Assembly: GCF_964656455.1 (NCBI RefSeq)
Contig: NC_135715.1
Coordinates: 74,165,414-74,229,413 of the forward strand
From: Halichoerus grypus
Taxonomy: Eukaryota; Chordata; Mammalia; Carnivora; Phocidae
DNA length: 64,000 nt
Direction: 5' to 3'
In this document: positions 1 to 11,807 of the stretch, piece by piece
How positions within the stretch are numbered: position 1 is the first letter of the stretch
Layout of the letters: each line of letters begins with the position of its first letter
Notes under the pieces: generated by a model
What the model saw: only the letters and a program-made list of their open reading frames with translations
Database searches by the model: none
Told to the model about the DNA's origin: nothing
Position numbers and translations under genes: made by a program

Positions 1-960
1 GATTTGCAAATATTGAACCACATTTGCATCTCTGGAATAAATCTTACTTGATCCTGATTCTTTTAATGTATTGTTGGATTCAGTTTGATACTATTTTGTT
101 GAGGATTTTGGATCTATTCTCATCAGGGATATTGGCCTGTCATTTTCTTTTTTGCAGTGTCTTTATTTGGTTTTGGTATTAGGGTAATGCTGGCCTTGTA
201 GAATGAATTTGGAAGTTTTCCTTCCTCCTCCTCCTCTTCTTCTTCTTCTTCTTCTTTTTTTTTAATAGTTTGAGAAGACTATATAGTAACTCTTTTTCAA
301 AAGTTTGGCAGAATTCACCCGTGGAGCTATCTGATCCTGGACTTTTGTTTGTTTGGAGTTTCTAGGTTACCAATTCAATTTCAATATTAGCAATCTGTGT
401 GTTCAAATTTTCTATTTCTTCCTGCTTCAGTTTTGGAATATTGTATGTTTTTAGGAATTTATCCATTTCTTCTAGGTTGTCCAATTTTTGGCATATAATT
501 TTTTCATAATATTCTCTTATAATCCTTTGTATTTCTGTGGTGTTGGTTATTTCTCCTCCTTCATTTCTGATTTTATTTGAGTCATTTTTTCCTTGATGAC
601 TCTGGTTAGAATTTATCGATTTTTATCTTTTTTAAAGAACCATTCTTGGTTTCATTTATTTTTTCCAATGTTTTAGTCTCGTTTTATTTATTTCTACTCT
701 AATCTTTATTGTCTCCTTCCTTCTACTAGCTTTGGACTTTATTCATTCTTTTTCTAGCTCCTTTAGGTGTAAGGTTAGGTTGTTTGTTTGAGATTTTTAA
801 AAAATTTCTTGAAGTAGGCCCATATCACTATAAACTTCCTTCCTTAGGTTTTACTGTGTCCCAAAGATTTTGGAACACTGTGTTTTCAATTTCATTTGTC
901 TCCATGTATTTTTTTATTTCTTCATTGATTAGGTGTGTGTTATTTAGTCTCATGTGCTTG

Positions 961-1151
961 TGTTTGTTTTTTTTTTTTTAAGATTTTATTTATTTATTTG
1001 ACAGAGCGAGCACGAGTGGGGAGGAGGGGGCAAGGGACAAGCAGGCTTCCTGCTGAGCAGGGAGTCAGACGAGGGGCTCAATCCCAGGAACCTGGGATCA
1101 TGACCTGAGCCTAAGGCAGAAGAGTAACTGACTGAGCCACCCAGACACCCC
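961..1151 (-). mobile_element. Can-SINE (antisense)
   Basis: A poly-T run, TTTTAAGATTTTATTTATTT, a purine-rich middle, and the head GCCACCCAGACACCCC at the right end. It interrupts the antisense L1, which resumes at 1152. Confidence 0.9.
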
Positions 1152-1249
1152 ATGTTTGTGTTTTTTACAGTTTTGTTTTTTTTTTTGTAATTGATTTCTA
1201 GCTTCATATCATTTTGGTCAGAAAAGATGCTTGATATTATTTTTTTTTT

Positions 1250-1556
1250 TGCAAATATTAGCATTTTGCCACATTTGTCTTATTATTCCTTCTCTCTCAT
1301 ATATATATAATTTTTTTTCTCTCTGTAGTCTTTCTCATACACACACACACATACATATATATCACACATTTTTTTTCTGAACAATTTGAGATTGGATTGC
1401 AAATATGATGCCTATTTACATCAGTGTGTGTTTCCTGAAAATAAGACCATTTTCCCTTATAGACATAGTATAATTATAAAAATCAAGACAGTAACATCAA
1501 TTTGATATTATTATCTAATCTATAGACCTTATTTAAATTTTACTAATTACTAATGT
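1250..1556. repeat. Old interspersed repeat, probably an L1 3' UTR fragment
   Basis: AT-rich sequence with a short TATATA/CACACA patch at 1299-1355 and a conserved stretch around 1480-1540 (ATTATCTAATCTATAGACC) that I recognise as a common mammalian repeat but cannot assign with certainty. It is inserted in the antisense L1. Confidence 0.4.
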
Positions 1557-1783
1557 CTTTTTTTATGTTATGTTAATCACCATACATTACATCATTAGTT
1601 TTTGATGTAGTGTCCCATGATTCATTGTTTGTGTATAACACCCAGTGCTCCATTCAGTATGTGCCCTCTTTAATACCCATCACCAGGCTAGCCCATCCCC
1701 GCACCCCCCTCCCCTCTAGAACCCTCAGTTTGTTTCTCAGAGTTCATAGTCTCTCATGGTTTGTCTCCCCCTCCGATTTCCCC
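1557..1783 (-). mobile_element. Carnivore L1 3' end fragment (antisense)
   Basis: TTATGTTATGTTAATCACCA, then ...CATCATTAGTTTTTGATG and the C-rich CACCCCCCTCCCCTCTAGAACC: the antisense of the carnivore L1 3' UTR. It is truncated where the older L1 resumes. A SINE inserted next to the junction. Confidence 0.85.
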
Positions 1784-1791
1784 AATCTTCT

Positions 1792-1996
1792 TTTTTTTTT
1801 TTTTTTTGAAGATTTTATTTATTCATTTATTTGAGAGAGTGAGAGAGAGAGAGAGCACATGAGAGGGGGTAAGGTCAGAGGGAGAAGCAGACTCCCTGCC
1901 GAGCAGGGAGCCCGATGCGGGACTCGATCCCGGGACTCCAGGATCATGACCTGAGCCGAAGGCAGTCGCTTAACCAACTGAGCCACCCAGGCGCCC
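1792..1996 (-). mobile_element. Can-SINE (antisense) with clear target-site duplication
   Basis: Full-length element from its poly-T to GCCACCCAGGCGCCC. The 13-base duplication TCCCCAATCTTCT is at 1779-1791 and 1997-2009, exact on both sides, so the insertion is fairly recent. Confidence 0.95.
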
Positions 1997-2990
1997 TCCC
2001 CAATCTTCTAAATTTACGAAGACTTGTTTTGTGGCCTAACATATGATTTACTCTAGAGAATGTTCTATGTGCACTTGAAAAGAACGTGTATTCTGCTGTT
2101 TTGGATGGAATATCCTGTTTATATCTATTACGTCATTCTGGTCTAATCTGGTTCACAGCTACTGTTTCCTTGTTGATTTTCTCTCTGGATCATCTATCCA
2201 TTGATGTAAGTGGAGTGTTGAAGTCCTTTACTATTAGCTGTATCACTGTCAGTTTCTTCCTTTATTACTGTTAATGTTCGCTTTTTGTGTTTAGGTGCTC
2301 CTAGGTTGAGTGCATAGATATTTACAATTGTTATATCCTCTTGTTGGATTAATCCCTTTATCATTATGTAGTGTATTGTCTCTTGCTATAGTCTTTGTTT
2401 TAAGGTCTATTTAGTCTGATATTAGTATTGCTACCCCAGTTTTTTTTTTTTTTTTTAAGCTCCCATTTGCTTGGTATGTTTTTTCATCTCTTCACTTTCA
2501 GGTCTTTGGGTCTGGAGTGAGTAACTTATAAGCAGCTTATGGATTATGTTTGTTTATTATTGTTTGTTTTTATCTATTCAGTACCCTATGTATTTTGATT
2601 TGAGCATTTAGTCCATTTACATTTAATTATTGATAGGTATTTACTTACTGTCATTTTGTCAATTGTTTCTGGTTGTTTTGTAGTTCTTCTCTGTTCCTTT
2701 CTTTTCTTGCTCTTTTTCTTTGTGGTTTGATGGCTTTCTTTAGTGCTATGCTTGGATTTCTTTATTTTTTGTGTAACTATTATAGGTTTTTGATCTATGG
2801 TTACCATCAGGATCATTTATATGAAATCTTATGTATTTAGCACTCTATGCTAAGTTGATAGGCACTTAAGTTCAAACACATTCTAAAAGCACTAAATTTT
2901 TACTTCCCCCTCTGTTTTATGTATATGATGTCATATTTTATGTCTTTTTATTTTGACCAGTTTTTTTGGAAGGTAATTTTACTACTTTTG

Positions 2991-3195
2991 ACTCTTTTTA
3001 ATAAATATTTTATTTATTTGAGAGATAGAGATAGAGATAGAGAGGAAGCACAAGCAGGGGAAGGGGCAGAGGGAGAGAGAGAGAGAGGGAGAAGCAGACT
3101 CCCCAGAGCCTGACGTGGGGCTGAATACCAGGACCCTGAGATCATGACCTGAGTCGAAGTCCAATGCTTAACCAACTGAGCCACCCAGGCACCCC
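2991..3195 (-). mobile_element. Can-SINE (antisense)
   Basis: The direct repeat ACTACTTTTG (2981-2990 and 3196-3205) brackets the element. The middle carries a GAGATA microsatellite (about 3020-3042) and a GA run. The head reads GCCACCCAGGCACCCC. Confidence 0.93.
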
Positions 3196-3868
3196 ACTAC
3201 TTTTGTCTTTTAACCTTCATAGTCACTTTTTAAGTGATTCATCTACTACCTTTACTATGTTTGCTTTTACCTGTGAAATTTTTTCCTTTTGTACTTTTCT
3301 TTTAATTATGGCCTTTTCTTTCCACTTAAGGAATTTCCTTACACATTTCTTGTAAGACTGCCTTAGTGGAGATGAACTCCTTTAACTTTTGTTTGTCTGG
3401 GAAACTCCTTACCTCTTTTTCTATTCTGAATGGTAACCTTGCTGGATAGAATATTCTTAGTTGTAGGTTTTTTTTTTTTCTTTTAGTATTCTGAACTTTT
3501 GGTCTGCAGTTTCTGCTGAAAAATCACCATATAGCTCTTTATGGGGTTTTCCTTGTATGTAACTCTCTGCTTGTCTCTTGCTTTTTAAAAAATTCTCTCT
3601 TTATCATTACTCTTTGGCATTTTAATTATTATATGTCTTGGTGTAGGTATCTTTGGGTTCATCTTGTGAGGGACTCTCTCTGCTTCCTGTATCTTGATGT
3701 CCCCAGATTAGAGTCGTTTTCAGCTATTATTTCTTCACATAAATTTTTTGCCCCCTTCTCTTTCTCTTCTTTTTCTAGGATCCCTATAATGTGGATGTTA
3801 TTACACTTGATGATGCCACAGAGTTCCCTTAACCTATTTTCATTTTTTTATTATTGATTTTTCTTTTT

Positions 3869-4056
3869 TTTAAAGATTTTATTTATTTAACAGAGAGAGA
3901 CACAGCGAGAGAGGGAACACAAGCAGGGGGAGTGGGAGAGGGAGAAGCAAGCTTCCCACGGAGCAGGGAGCCTGATGCAGGGCTCGATCCCAGGACCCTG
4001 GGACCGTGGCCTGAGCTGAAGGCAGACGCTTAATGACTGAGCCACCCAGGCGCCCC
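3869..4056 (-). mobile_element. Can-SINE (antisense)
   Basis: Flanked by an almost 19-base duplication ATTATTGATTTTTCTTTTT at 3850-3868 and 4057-4075. It contains AACACAAGCAGGGGGAGTGG, the form abundant in bears and seals. Confidence 0.95.
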
Positions 4057-5640
4057 ATTATTGATTTTTCTTTTTGCTGTTCAGCTTGGTTGCTTTCCAT
4101 TACCCTGTCTTTGAGATTGCTAATCTGTTCTGCATCCTCTAATATCCTTGTGGTTCCCTCTAGTGTATTTTTTATTTCTGTTATTGAATTCTTCAGCTCT
4201 CACTGGTTTTTTAATTTTTTCTGTCTCTTTGTTGAAGTTCTCACTGAGTTCATCCACTCTTTTCTCAAGTCCCATGGGTATCTTTATGATCAGTACTTTG
4301 AATTTTTTTTATCAGGCATATTATTTTTGTTTCATTTTGGTCTTTTCCTGTGATTTTTGTCTTGGTCTTTCATTTGTGACATACTCTTCTGTCTCCTCAT
4401 TTTGTCTAACTCTCTGTGTCTATATCTATGTATTAGGTAGGTTGCTTACATCTCCTGGACTTGAATATACTGGCCTTCTGTAGAAGAGTGGTGCCCTATA
4501 GTGCAATCTCCCTTGGTCACCAGAGCCACATCCTCCAGGGGTGTCCCCTCTGTGGGCTGCTTGTACCCTCCTCTTATGGTTGAGCCTCAATTACCTTAGT
4601 TCAGCCAGCTGCAATAACCCACCTTCTGTTTGTGCACAGGACAGGGTTTGCTCCCTGCACTGTGGAGAGATCTGTCTGTGGCTACTGTGGGCTTGTTGGT
4701 GGGCAGGGCCAGAAGTCAGCCTAGCTGTCTGCAAATAGCCTCTCTGACACAGCTGCAGATGCACAGTAGGGCAGGGCTTGCTTTCTGCATAGCCAGCTAA
4801 GAGGCCTGGCTGCAAAAACTGTGGGCATGTTGGTATGTGGGGTTATCTCTCCCTCTTTCCAGAGCAGGAGTCACTTTGAAGTGGTTCTCGTCCCTGTGGG
4901 AGTTGCTTGCAGGGTGTGGTGGGGCAGGAGCTGTTTTGGTAGGATGCCTGCTGAGGAATCAAGCAGGTTGGATGGGGTGGGTCCACAGGGGAATGCTGGG
5001 GTGGGGCACCCTAATGCTAGCAAGGTAGATGAAAAGTATTTCTAGCTCCCACAAACATCTGGCTATCTAGGCTGAGGAAGGGAAAGAGAAATGGCCTCTG
5101 CCAGCACTCTTGTTCCTAGAAAAATCTCATGCAGATTCCTGCTCCTTCAGCATACGTTTTAACATTAGTAAATAAATCTCCTTCCTGTATACCCCATGTG
5201 CTTTTCAAACTGCTGCTTCTGTGTCAGGTCTTGGGCTGAGTTTAGTATACTGGCTCTTTAAGGGCAGGGACTCAGCTTTCTCTCTGTCTCTGGCTCTCCC
5301 ACAGTTATGCCTGCTGAGTTTTACAGCTCTTGGATTGAAGCCCTGCTGGTTTTCAAAGCCAGATTTTTGGGGACTCATCAGTGTGGGTCCCCAAGTCTGG
5401 GGGTGCCCTGTGTGGGATCAGATCCTCCTGCTTCTTGGGACTTGTGCTGTCCTCCCCCCGCCCCCACCCCGCCGTTTGTTGTTAGTTGTGCCAGGAATTT
5501 GGTTCCCAACTGCAACTCTGCCCCTCCTGCCCTTTTTGGTGTGGCTTCTCTGTGATGGAGCTGTTATCTCGGTGTGTTTGTGGGACAAGTTGAACTCTGG
5601 ATCCTCCTATTCTGTTGTCTTCCCAAAACTCCTGGTCTTT

Positions 5641-6125
5641 CTGATTTTAAAATATAGTAGATTCATTAGAAAACAAGAAACACACCTGTGATGATTTTCT
5701 TTGTCCATGACATGGCGTAGGCATTGGGGGTGGGGTGGGGGGGAGGTTGATGGATTTAAGATAACTTTTAGTGATAAAGAACCTGTGAGGGAGAGAAGGG
5801 AGAAAAATTGGTGACTCTTATTATCCTTGAACTATAAGATGAATGTTTAGAAGTTTTGTTACCAGAATTACAGGGCATTAGAAAATGTGGAATACATCTT
5901 GCTTATCTACTGTATTCATAGTACTTAGTTCCTGAAATGGAGAAAATTCTTTCTTTATCCTGACATTGTTTTCAGATAATAGTGAATGTTTTTAAAAATG
6001 GCAAAAAAATCTTTAGAAAAGAGTCAGCGTTTTATAACAATATTTTATCTACTTCTGGGTTTTCCTTTGGTGTTTTTAGAGTTCACAGTGTTAACTGATA
6101 ATGATATTTTTCTTTTTACCTACAG
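5641..6125 (+). other. Intron before exon 1, no further feature
   Basis: Ordinary AT-rich intron between the L1 and the exon 1 acceptor. A G-rich patch lies at 5726-5745. Nothing else recognisable. Confidence 0.6.
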
Positions 6126-6225
6126 CACAGCCAAGTACAGCATGTGGTCATTCCTCCCTCGATATTTGTATCTGCAGTTTAGCAAAGCTGCTAATGCTTT
6201 CTTCCTGTTCATTACTATATTGCAG
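6126..6225 (+). CDS. P4-ATPase exon 1 (pre-TM1 and TM1)
   Basis: 100 nt, acceptor CTACAG, donor CAG|GTAATA. The first base completes a split codon; the exon then encodes [18 protein letters not shown] and [15 protein letters not shown]. The TAKY...FLPR.LY.QF..AAN pattern is the P4-ATPase signature entering TM1. ATP8A2 as I recall it has SVLTFLPRFLYEQIRR here, so several positions differ. The frame stays open 140 bases upstream of the acceptor, but that stretch has no family similarity and is intron. Earlier exons with the initiator Met are left of the window. Confidence 0.93.
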
Positions 6226-6589
6226 GTAATATTTCTGAACACATTATTAGTTTAAGCTTTTTAGAAAAGAAAATATGAAAAGCTCATTTAGCTGAAATAA
6301 GAATTTGATGTAGAGAATAAATTCAAACACTGTTAAGAAGAGAATTCTCTTCTTACAATATTTAAGTTACTCAATAAGACCCATTTTTGGGCTGAAAAAC
6401 ATGTTTATGCCCAATATATGATTTGGTCCACAGTTCTTCCTAATTTAGATCACTAATGAGATATTATTGGACCAACTTCTATAATTTATGCCACCTCCAT
6501 GATAGGATAATTTTAATATATTTAAAGGAATAGTTTAAAGAAAGTCCAAATGCTAGTTTAAAATAGCTAATTTTCTTTTCTTTTCTTTT

Positions 6590-7695
6590 TTTGTATTTCA
6601 GTAAGAACACTTAATGTGAGATCTACCTCCTTAACAATTTTAAGTACACGATATAGCAGTGTTAACCACAGACATCTGTTCTACAGCAGATCTCTAGGAC
6701 TTACTAATTTTGCATAACTGAAACTTTATGCTCAGTGAATAACAACTCCTCATCTCTCCCTCTCTCTAGCCCCTGACACCATTTCACTCTGATTCCATGA
6801 ATCTGACCATGTTAGATGTCTCATATAAGTGGACTTATGCAGGATTTGTCGTTCTGTGGGTAGCTCATTTCACTTAGCATGATGTCCTCAAAGTTCATCC
6901 ATGTTGTTATGTATGGCAGGATTTCCATCTTTTTAAAGTCTGAATAATATCCCATTGTATATATGCCACACTTTCTTTATCCAGTCATCCATCGACAGAC
7001 ATTGAGGTTATTCCCATATCTTGGCTATGGTGAAAAATTCTGCTATGAACATGGGAGTGCTGCTATGTCTCCAAGATCCTGATTTCAACTCTTTTGGATA
7101 AATACCCAGAAGTGGGATTGCTGAACCATATGGTAGTTCTATTTTTAATTTTTTGTAAAAGCTTCATATTACTTTCTATAACAGCAGCATCATTTTCTAT
7201 TCCCACCAGAAGTGTACAAGGGTTCCAATCTTTTCACATCCTCACCAACACTCGTTTTTTTTGTGTGTTTTGCTAATAGCCATCCTAACATGTGTGCGGT
7301 GATATCTCACTGTGATTTGGAATTTCATTTGCATGATGATTAGTGTGATGTTGAGCACCTTTTCATGTCCCTCTTGGCCATTTGCATGTTGTCTTTAGAG
7401 AAATGTCTATTCAGGTCATTTGCCCATTTTGATTGGATTATTATTTTTTTTTCCTATTGAGTTGGAGTTCCTTATATATCCTTATCAGATCGGGGGGGCT
7501 TCAAATATTTTCTCCTATACTGTAGGTTGCTTTTTCATTTTATTGATGGTTCCCCTTGCTGTGCAGAAGCTTTTCAGTTTGATGTAGTCCCACTTGTCTC
7601 TTTTTGCTTTTGTTGTCTGTGCTTTTGGCATCATATCCAAGAAATCATTGCCAAGACCAATGTCTAGAAGCTTTCCCTCTGTTTTCTTTTAGGAA
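6590..7695 (-). mobile_element. Old L1 3' portion (antisense), intron 1
   Basis: The minus strand gives the end of L1 ORF2 and the 3' UTR. Typical phrases are the antisense of the 'snapshot' region, CCATTGTATATATGCCACAC and TTTATCCAGTCATCC. Decayed, no open frame. Confidence 0.75.
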
Positions 7696-7899
7696 TAACG
7701 TCTTCTCAAAACAGTTAAATTCAAGACTTTCCGTATTTTGGTTTATTCCTATTTATTCAACCTTATTTTCATCATGAACCCTACAATCCAGCACAACCCA
7801 AGAGGCAAGCCTCCTCACAATTCCCCAATTTTCTTCCTATCTCTAGACCTTGGTTCATTCTATTACCTAACCCAGAAGACACTCATCTGGCTATAATCT

Positions 7900-8110
7900 A
7901 TCCATTCTCTTAAAGGCTCAGCTCAAATTCACCTTCCTTCAAACTTCACAAAATGCCATAGTCCATCTTCATCTTCTGTAGCAATGATCTGTGCTATATG
8001 TTATAACTGATTTTATTTTTCCTGGAAAACTGTAAATTCCTTGAATAGAAATAGTGCCTTCAAAATGGCCAAGCTTTGGGATAAGAATTTAGTGAATTTG
8101 TTGAATTGAA
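7900..8110 (+). mobile_element. Probable L2 fragment
   Basis: AAAGGCTCAGCTCAAATTCACC ... GTAAATTCCTTGAATAGAAA resembles the 3' end of the ancient L2 element (feedback: 'CTCAGCTCAAATGTCACC', 'TGTAAGCTCC'). Diverged; call is from memory of the consensus. Confidence 0.45.
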
Positions 8111-8284
8111 CTTAAACAGAAGACAGGCATTAGTGAACATTTATAGAGGTCACCATAAGTGTGTACCAAAATTTGTGCATGGAATTAAGAATTCAAGGAT
8201 GAATTATTAGAGCTAGCTCCTACCTTTGGAGAGCTGGTAGTCTTAACATACAAATACTTTAAGAAATATTTATAAAGTATTAGG

Positions 8285-8770
8285 GGAACACAGCGTCCTT
8301 TGGGCTTGAGGGTGAGTGGTTCAGGAAAACCTAGTGAAAAAGATGACCTTTGAGCCAAAGATTAGAGGAGGAGGAGTCTAACAGTAAGCAGAGGGGCAGC
8401 GGGAGAAGAGAAGGCCTTTCAGGCGCAGGAGACTGTGTGAGCAAAGGCACAAAACGGAAGCACTGGTTGCCTTTTATAGGAAACAGGGACAAAGAGGCGG
8501 GAGGGAAAGAGGTAGAATTTTCTCTGAGAACATTTTATGTATTTTCAATTGTGAAAAATTTAAAGTATTAAATTTTTTCCTAGTGTATGAAATGTTCTAG
8601 GAAACAGCAAAAATTTTGTTTGGAGCATAAGGTGGAAAAGAAGCTAAAGATGTCAGCTGAGATCAGGTTATAAGAAGCTTAGTGTGCTACATTCAGAAGC
8701 TTGGACTGTATTCTAGGGATAGGAAAAAGGCAGTGACAGTCAGGAGCTAGAGTGAAGCGACCAGCTCTGG
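8285..8770 (+). repeat. Ancient mammalian interspersed repeat, unassigned
   Basis: The text 'TTTGAGCCAAAGAT ... GCAGGAGACTGTGTGAGCAAAGGC ... CAGAAGCTTGGACTGTATTCTAG' follows a widespread mammalian repeat that usually begins with a 'tgtgccaggcactgttctaggc' phrase. Beginnings of the same type appear at about 36040 and 63870. I cannot give a safe family name. Confidence 0.45.
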
Positions 8771-8939
8771 TTAGGCTTCACCGAGGGAGAGACGAGAGAG
8801 GCCTGCGAATGACAAGACTGGCTTGGAGGTGCCCTGCAGAGAGAGATGGAGAGGACGGGCAGATAGGAGTTATAGGAAAGACAGATTTAATCGATAGCCT
8901 AAGCAATCCTAAAATTTCTCCCCTTCCTCTTCTGGTTCT

Positions 8940-9199
8940 CAAATTGTATTGTATTGTATTGTATGTATCTTATTTATTTTGTTTATTTTGTTTATTTTAT
9001 TTATTTAATTTAATTTTCAATTTAATTTTTATTATTTTTTATGTATTTATTTTTTGTGTGTATTTATGTAGTTTTATCTTTTAATGTATTTGTTTATGTA
9101 ATTTTTAATGTATTTATGTAATTTTATTTCTTATGTATTTATGTAATTTTATTTTTTATGTATTGATGTAATTTTATTTAATTTTAATTTAATTTTATT
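8940..9199. repeat. Degenerate TTTATTT-rich low-complexity tract
   Basis: Begins with (ATTGT)n at 8944-8963 and runs on as TTTATTTTG, TTTAATTT and TTTATGTAATTTTA units up to the SINE at 9200. It probably grew from an A/T-rich SINE tail. Confidence 0.8.
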
Positions 9200-9392
9200 T
9201 TTTAAAGATTGTATTTATTTACTTGAGAGCGAGAGAGAGAGAGAGAAAGAGCATGAGCAGGGGGAGGGGCAGAGGGAGAGGGAAAAACAGGCTCCCCGCT
9301 GAGCAGGGAGCCCCACTCTGGACTCATCCCAGGACCTGAGATCATGACCTGAGCCAAAGGCAGATGATTAACCAACTGAGCAGCCCAGGCGC
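9200..9392 (-). mobile_element. Can-SINE (antisense)
   Basis: TTTAAAGATTGTATTTATTT, a GA-run, then head GCAGCCCAGGCGCCC. Slightly older, with changes in the B-box region. Confidence 0.9.
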
Positions 9393-9644
9393 CCCCTCGG
9401 ACTGCTTTTAAAGTAACTATAAGAATCATTGAGAGTTTCAAAATAAACACTATTTTGCTACACAAAGAAATAATAAGCAAGCAGGAAATAAGGCAGCATA
9501 GAGAGTACACACAGGCCCAAGTCTGGAAATACAGGGCTAAGAACTGGTCTAAATCTGGAAAACTAAAGGGTCCAATCTAGGACCTCACCTACCCTTCTGT
9601 CCATCAGGAAACTGCCACAGCCTGTTTATCACTTTATTTCTCAT

Positions 9645-9833
9645 TTATTTATTTATTTAGAGAGTGTGAGCAGGGGCGAGGGGGGCAAGGAGGGGCAGAG
9701 GAAGAGAGAGAATCTAAAGGCTGGCTCCACGCTCAGTGAGGAGCCCCATGCAGGGCTCAATCTCACAACACTGAGATCATGACCTGAGCCGAAATCAAGA
9801 GTCAGACACTTAACTGAGCCACCCAGGCGCCCC
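9645..9833 (-). mobile_element. Can-SINE (antisense)
   Basis: The duplication ACTTTATTTCTCAT is at 9631-9644 and 9834-9847. The element has a short A tail (ATTTATTTATTT) and head GCCACCCAGGCGCCCC. Confidence 0.93.
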
Positions 9834-10285
9834 ACTTTATTTCTCATATTTTAAACAGTGGGGGGTAGACCCAGAGTGCCTTCCACCGGAAATTATAAGA
9901 AATGTTATTCACCTGTGCCTCCAAAGAAAATTTCTCTTCTGCCTCAAAAAGAAGATTCAGTTAACTGACCTTCTGGATTTAACTATTTTGAAAGGATGCT
10001 GTTTTAGACATTTAAGTTTTTAACTATTCTTTTCAAAATGTGACAAAAGTATTGGAAAGGTGACATAATGACCGAAGTGTTAAGAAGTTGCACTTTGCCA
10101 TAATGTAATGTTTAGTGTCCTGCTTCAGGGAGGGTTTTGATATGCTAAGAGTCTCCCTCCTCTTTTTATTTGACACTGTGGGTTGTTCTTATGTCCCGGG
10201 TATGCCACTAATAGCCTGACTTTTAGTGTTAAGCAAAATATAAGAGTCATCATAAGATTCATGGTCACTCTGATTGTTTTTGCAG

Positions 10286-10384
10286 CAAATTCCAGATGTG
10301 TCTCCAACAGGAAAATATACAACTCTCTTGCCTTTGATGATTATTCTTATGGTTTCTGGCATCAAAGAGATTGTAGAAGATTAT
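10286..10384 (+). CDS. P4-ATPase exon 2 (TM1-TM2 loop and TM2)
   Basis: 99 nt, phase 0 at both ends, acceptor TTTTTGCAG, donor TAT|GTAAGT. It encodes [17 protein letters not shown] then a hydrophobic run ending [18 protein letters not shown] (first Q from exon 1) lies at the exoplasmic mouth and is linked to lipid selection in this class. It is intact. TM2 reads [19 protein letters not shown]. Confidence 0.93.
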
Positions 10385-10552
10385 GTAAGTTTACTGTTAG
10401 TGAAATGTTCTCAAAACTACTCCCTTGAGTAGAAGAGGCATGGTTGTTGTTGTTGTTGTTTTCAAGCTTCTTGTTGGAACTGGTATAATTTTTTAAATCT
10501 GTAGTTGATGTGAAGAAACAAATTAAAGTTTTAAGATTTCAAATCTTAAATT

Positions 10553-10580
10553 ATGTGTGTGTGTGTGTGTGTGTGTGTGT
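10553..10580. repeat. (TG)n microsatellite, intron 2
   Basis: Fourteen or so uninterrupted TG units, likely polymorphic. Confidence 0.95.
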
Positions 10581-10727
10581 TTATTTGAGAAACGAGTAGG
10601 ACTTAATTGTGGTCATCAGATATATCTTTGAGGCTATAATGCAACCAGAAAATCCTAACGGGCTAAAAAGTTCAGGAATTGTGCAGTGACTTCATTTCTC
10701 CTTTAACCTTATCACAGATACAATTTC

Positions 10728-10920
10728 TTTTTTTTTTTTTTCAAGATTTTATTTATTTGTTAGAGAGAGAGCACAAGCAGGGGGAGGGGCAGAGCAGGCA
10801 GAGGGAGAAGCAGACTCCCGGCTGAGCAAGGAGCCCAACGCGGGATTTGATCCCAGGACCCTGAGATCATGATCTGAGCTGAAGGCAGACGCTTAACGGA
10901 CTGAGCCACCCAGGTGACCC
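10728..10920 (-). mobile_element. Can-SINE (antisense), intron 2
   Basis: Exact 15-base duplication CACAGATACAATTTC at 10713-10727 and 10921-10935. The head ends GTGACCCC, one change from the usual GCGCCCC. Confidence 0.95.
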
Positions 10921-11329
10921 CACAGATACAATTTCACATGAGCCTACAGATTTTAGCAGTGAAGGAAGAGAAGAGAGGTATTTAATATTGTTTTCTGTTT
11001 GTTCTGACCCTACCTACTACAGCTGGGGTCACTCTCGTAGAGTCCCCTTCCTCCTCACTCACAATCCTAATGCTCATTTTCCAAAATTGCTAGCTATTGT
11101 TATTCCTATGTTTCTGCCTCGTTCCTTCATATCTTGAAAAGACAAGTCATCAGTAAAATCTATTTGGTTTCTGGTCTTTTGATTGCTTTATAATATGAAA
11201 GAATTTTTCAAACTTAATCAAAAGCCTTGAGCTAAATTGGGGCATAATTCAAGATTGCTAATTATGTGTTTAACTGGAAAGATAGTCATTGAAAGCAACA
11301 TATAATATGCTGACATTTTAAGTAGCACT

Positions 11330-11500
11330 TCACTATGTAGGAGGCCCTGTATTGTATGTATTTATGTGTATGTGTGCACGTGCGTGTGTGTATTCATTTA
11401 CACTGAGGCACATACTGGTTCGTGACCTGACATGGCTACATTCATAAGAGGCGGAGCTGGAATGTCAACCAAGGTAAGCTGTCTCTAGGGGCCGCACACT
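11330..11500 (+). repeat. Possible MIR fragment
   Basis: AGTAGCACTTCACTATGTAGGAGGCCC and, after a GTGTGTATGT patch, ACTGAGGCACATACTGG...GGCGGAGCTGGAATGTCAACC resembles the MIR core. Weak. Confidence 0.4.
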
Positions 11501-11587
11501 TAACCACTTTGCTATACTCCCTCCCTTAGATCACATCTTAATTGAGAGAGTCGGATAAGAGCAAAACAAAATTGAAATTAGTTATAG

Positions 11588-11645
11588 CCAAAAAAAAAAA
11601 ACCCACAAAAAAAACAACCCCCCCAAAACAAAAAAAAAAAACCCA
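11588..11645. repeat. A/C-rich low-complexity tract
   Basis: Runs of A broken by CCC, with nothing else around. Intron 2, about 120 bases before exon 3. Confidence 0.85.
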
Positions 11646-11761
11646 AATCCTTTACAATCAGGTTTGCTGCCTCTATTCTTTCCTAAACCTACTATGACTT
11701 GTATTATGATGTGAATTATTCACTTTGAACTTTTAACATAATGGATTTTTTTCTATAACAG

Positions 11762-11807
11762 AAACGACATATGGCAGACAAATTAGTTAACACAAAGACC
11801 ACGATAG
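11762..11807 (+). CDS. P4-ATPase exon 3 (A-domain linker)
   Basis: 46 nt, acceptor ATAACAG, donor ATAG|GTAAGA. It encodes KRHMADKLVNTKTTI plus the first base of a Val codon. KRH.AD...N matches the conserved stretch after TM2 where ATP8 proteins have KRHKADNAVN. The small size is typical of this part of P4-ATPase genes. Confidence 0.9.

Larger units (their letters stand above)
1..5640 (-). mobile_element. Old L1, antisense, ORF2 to 5' UTR, with nested insertions
   Basis: Read on the minus strand, the left part is L1 ORF2 (reverse-transcriptase region and upstream) and the right part is ORF1 and 5' UTR-like sequence. The GC-rich stretch at about 4440-5640 fits an L1 5' UTR. The body is broken by a composite insertion at about 1245-2009 and by SINEs at 2991, 3869 and 961. 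No long coding frame survives. Its 3' end lies left of the window. Boundaries are approximate. Confidence 0.75.

Noticed and set aside
5221..5691. Plus-strand frame of 156 codons, hydrophobic
   Set aside because: It is the antisense strand of an L1 5' UTR-like GC-rich region, not a membrane protein gene.
5986..6125. Upstream extension of exon 1 (open frame from ATG at 5986)
   Set aside because: A good acceptor (CTACAG) lies exactly where family similarity starts, and the upstream residues match nothing in ATP8A.
9200..9392. Regularly spaced SINE repeats as CRISPR-like array
   Set aside because: Repeats are about 190 bases, in both orientations, irregularly spaced, each with its own target duplication.
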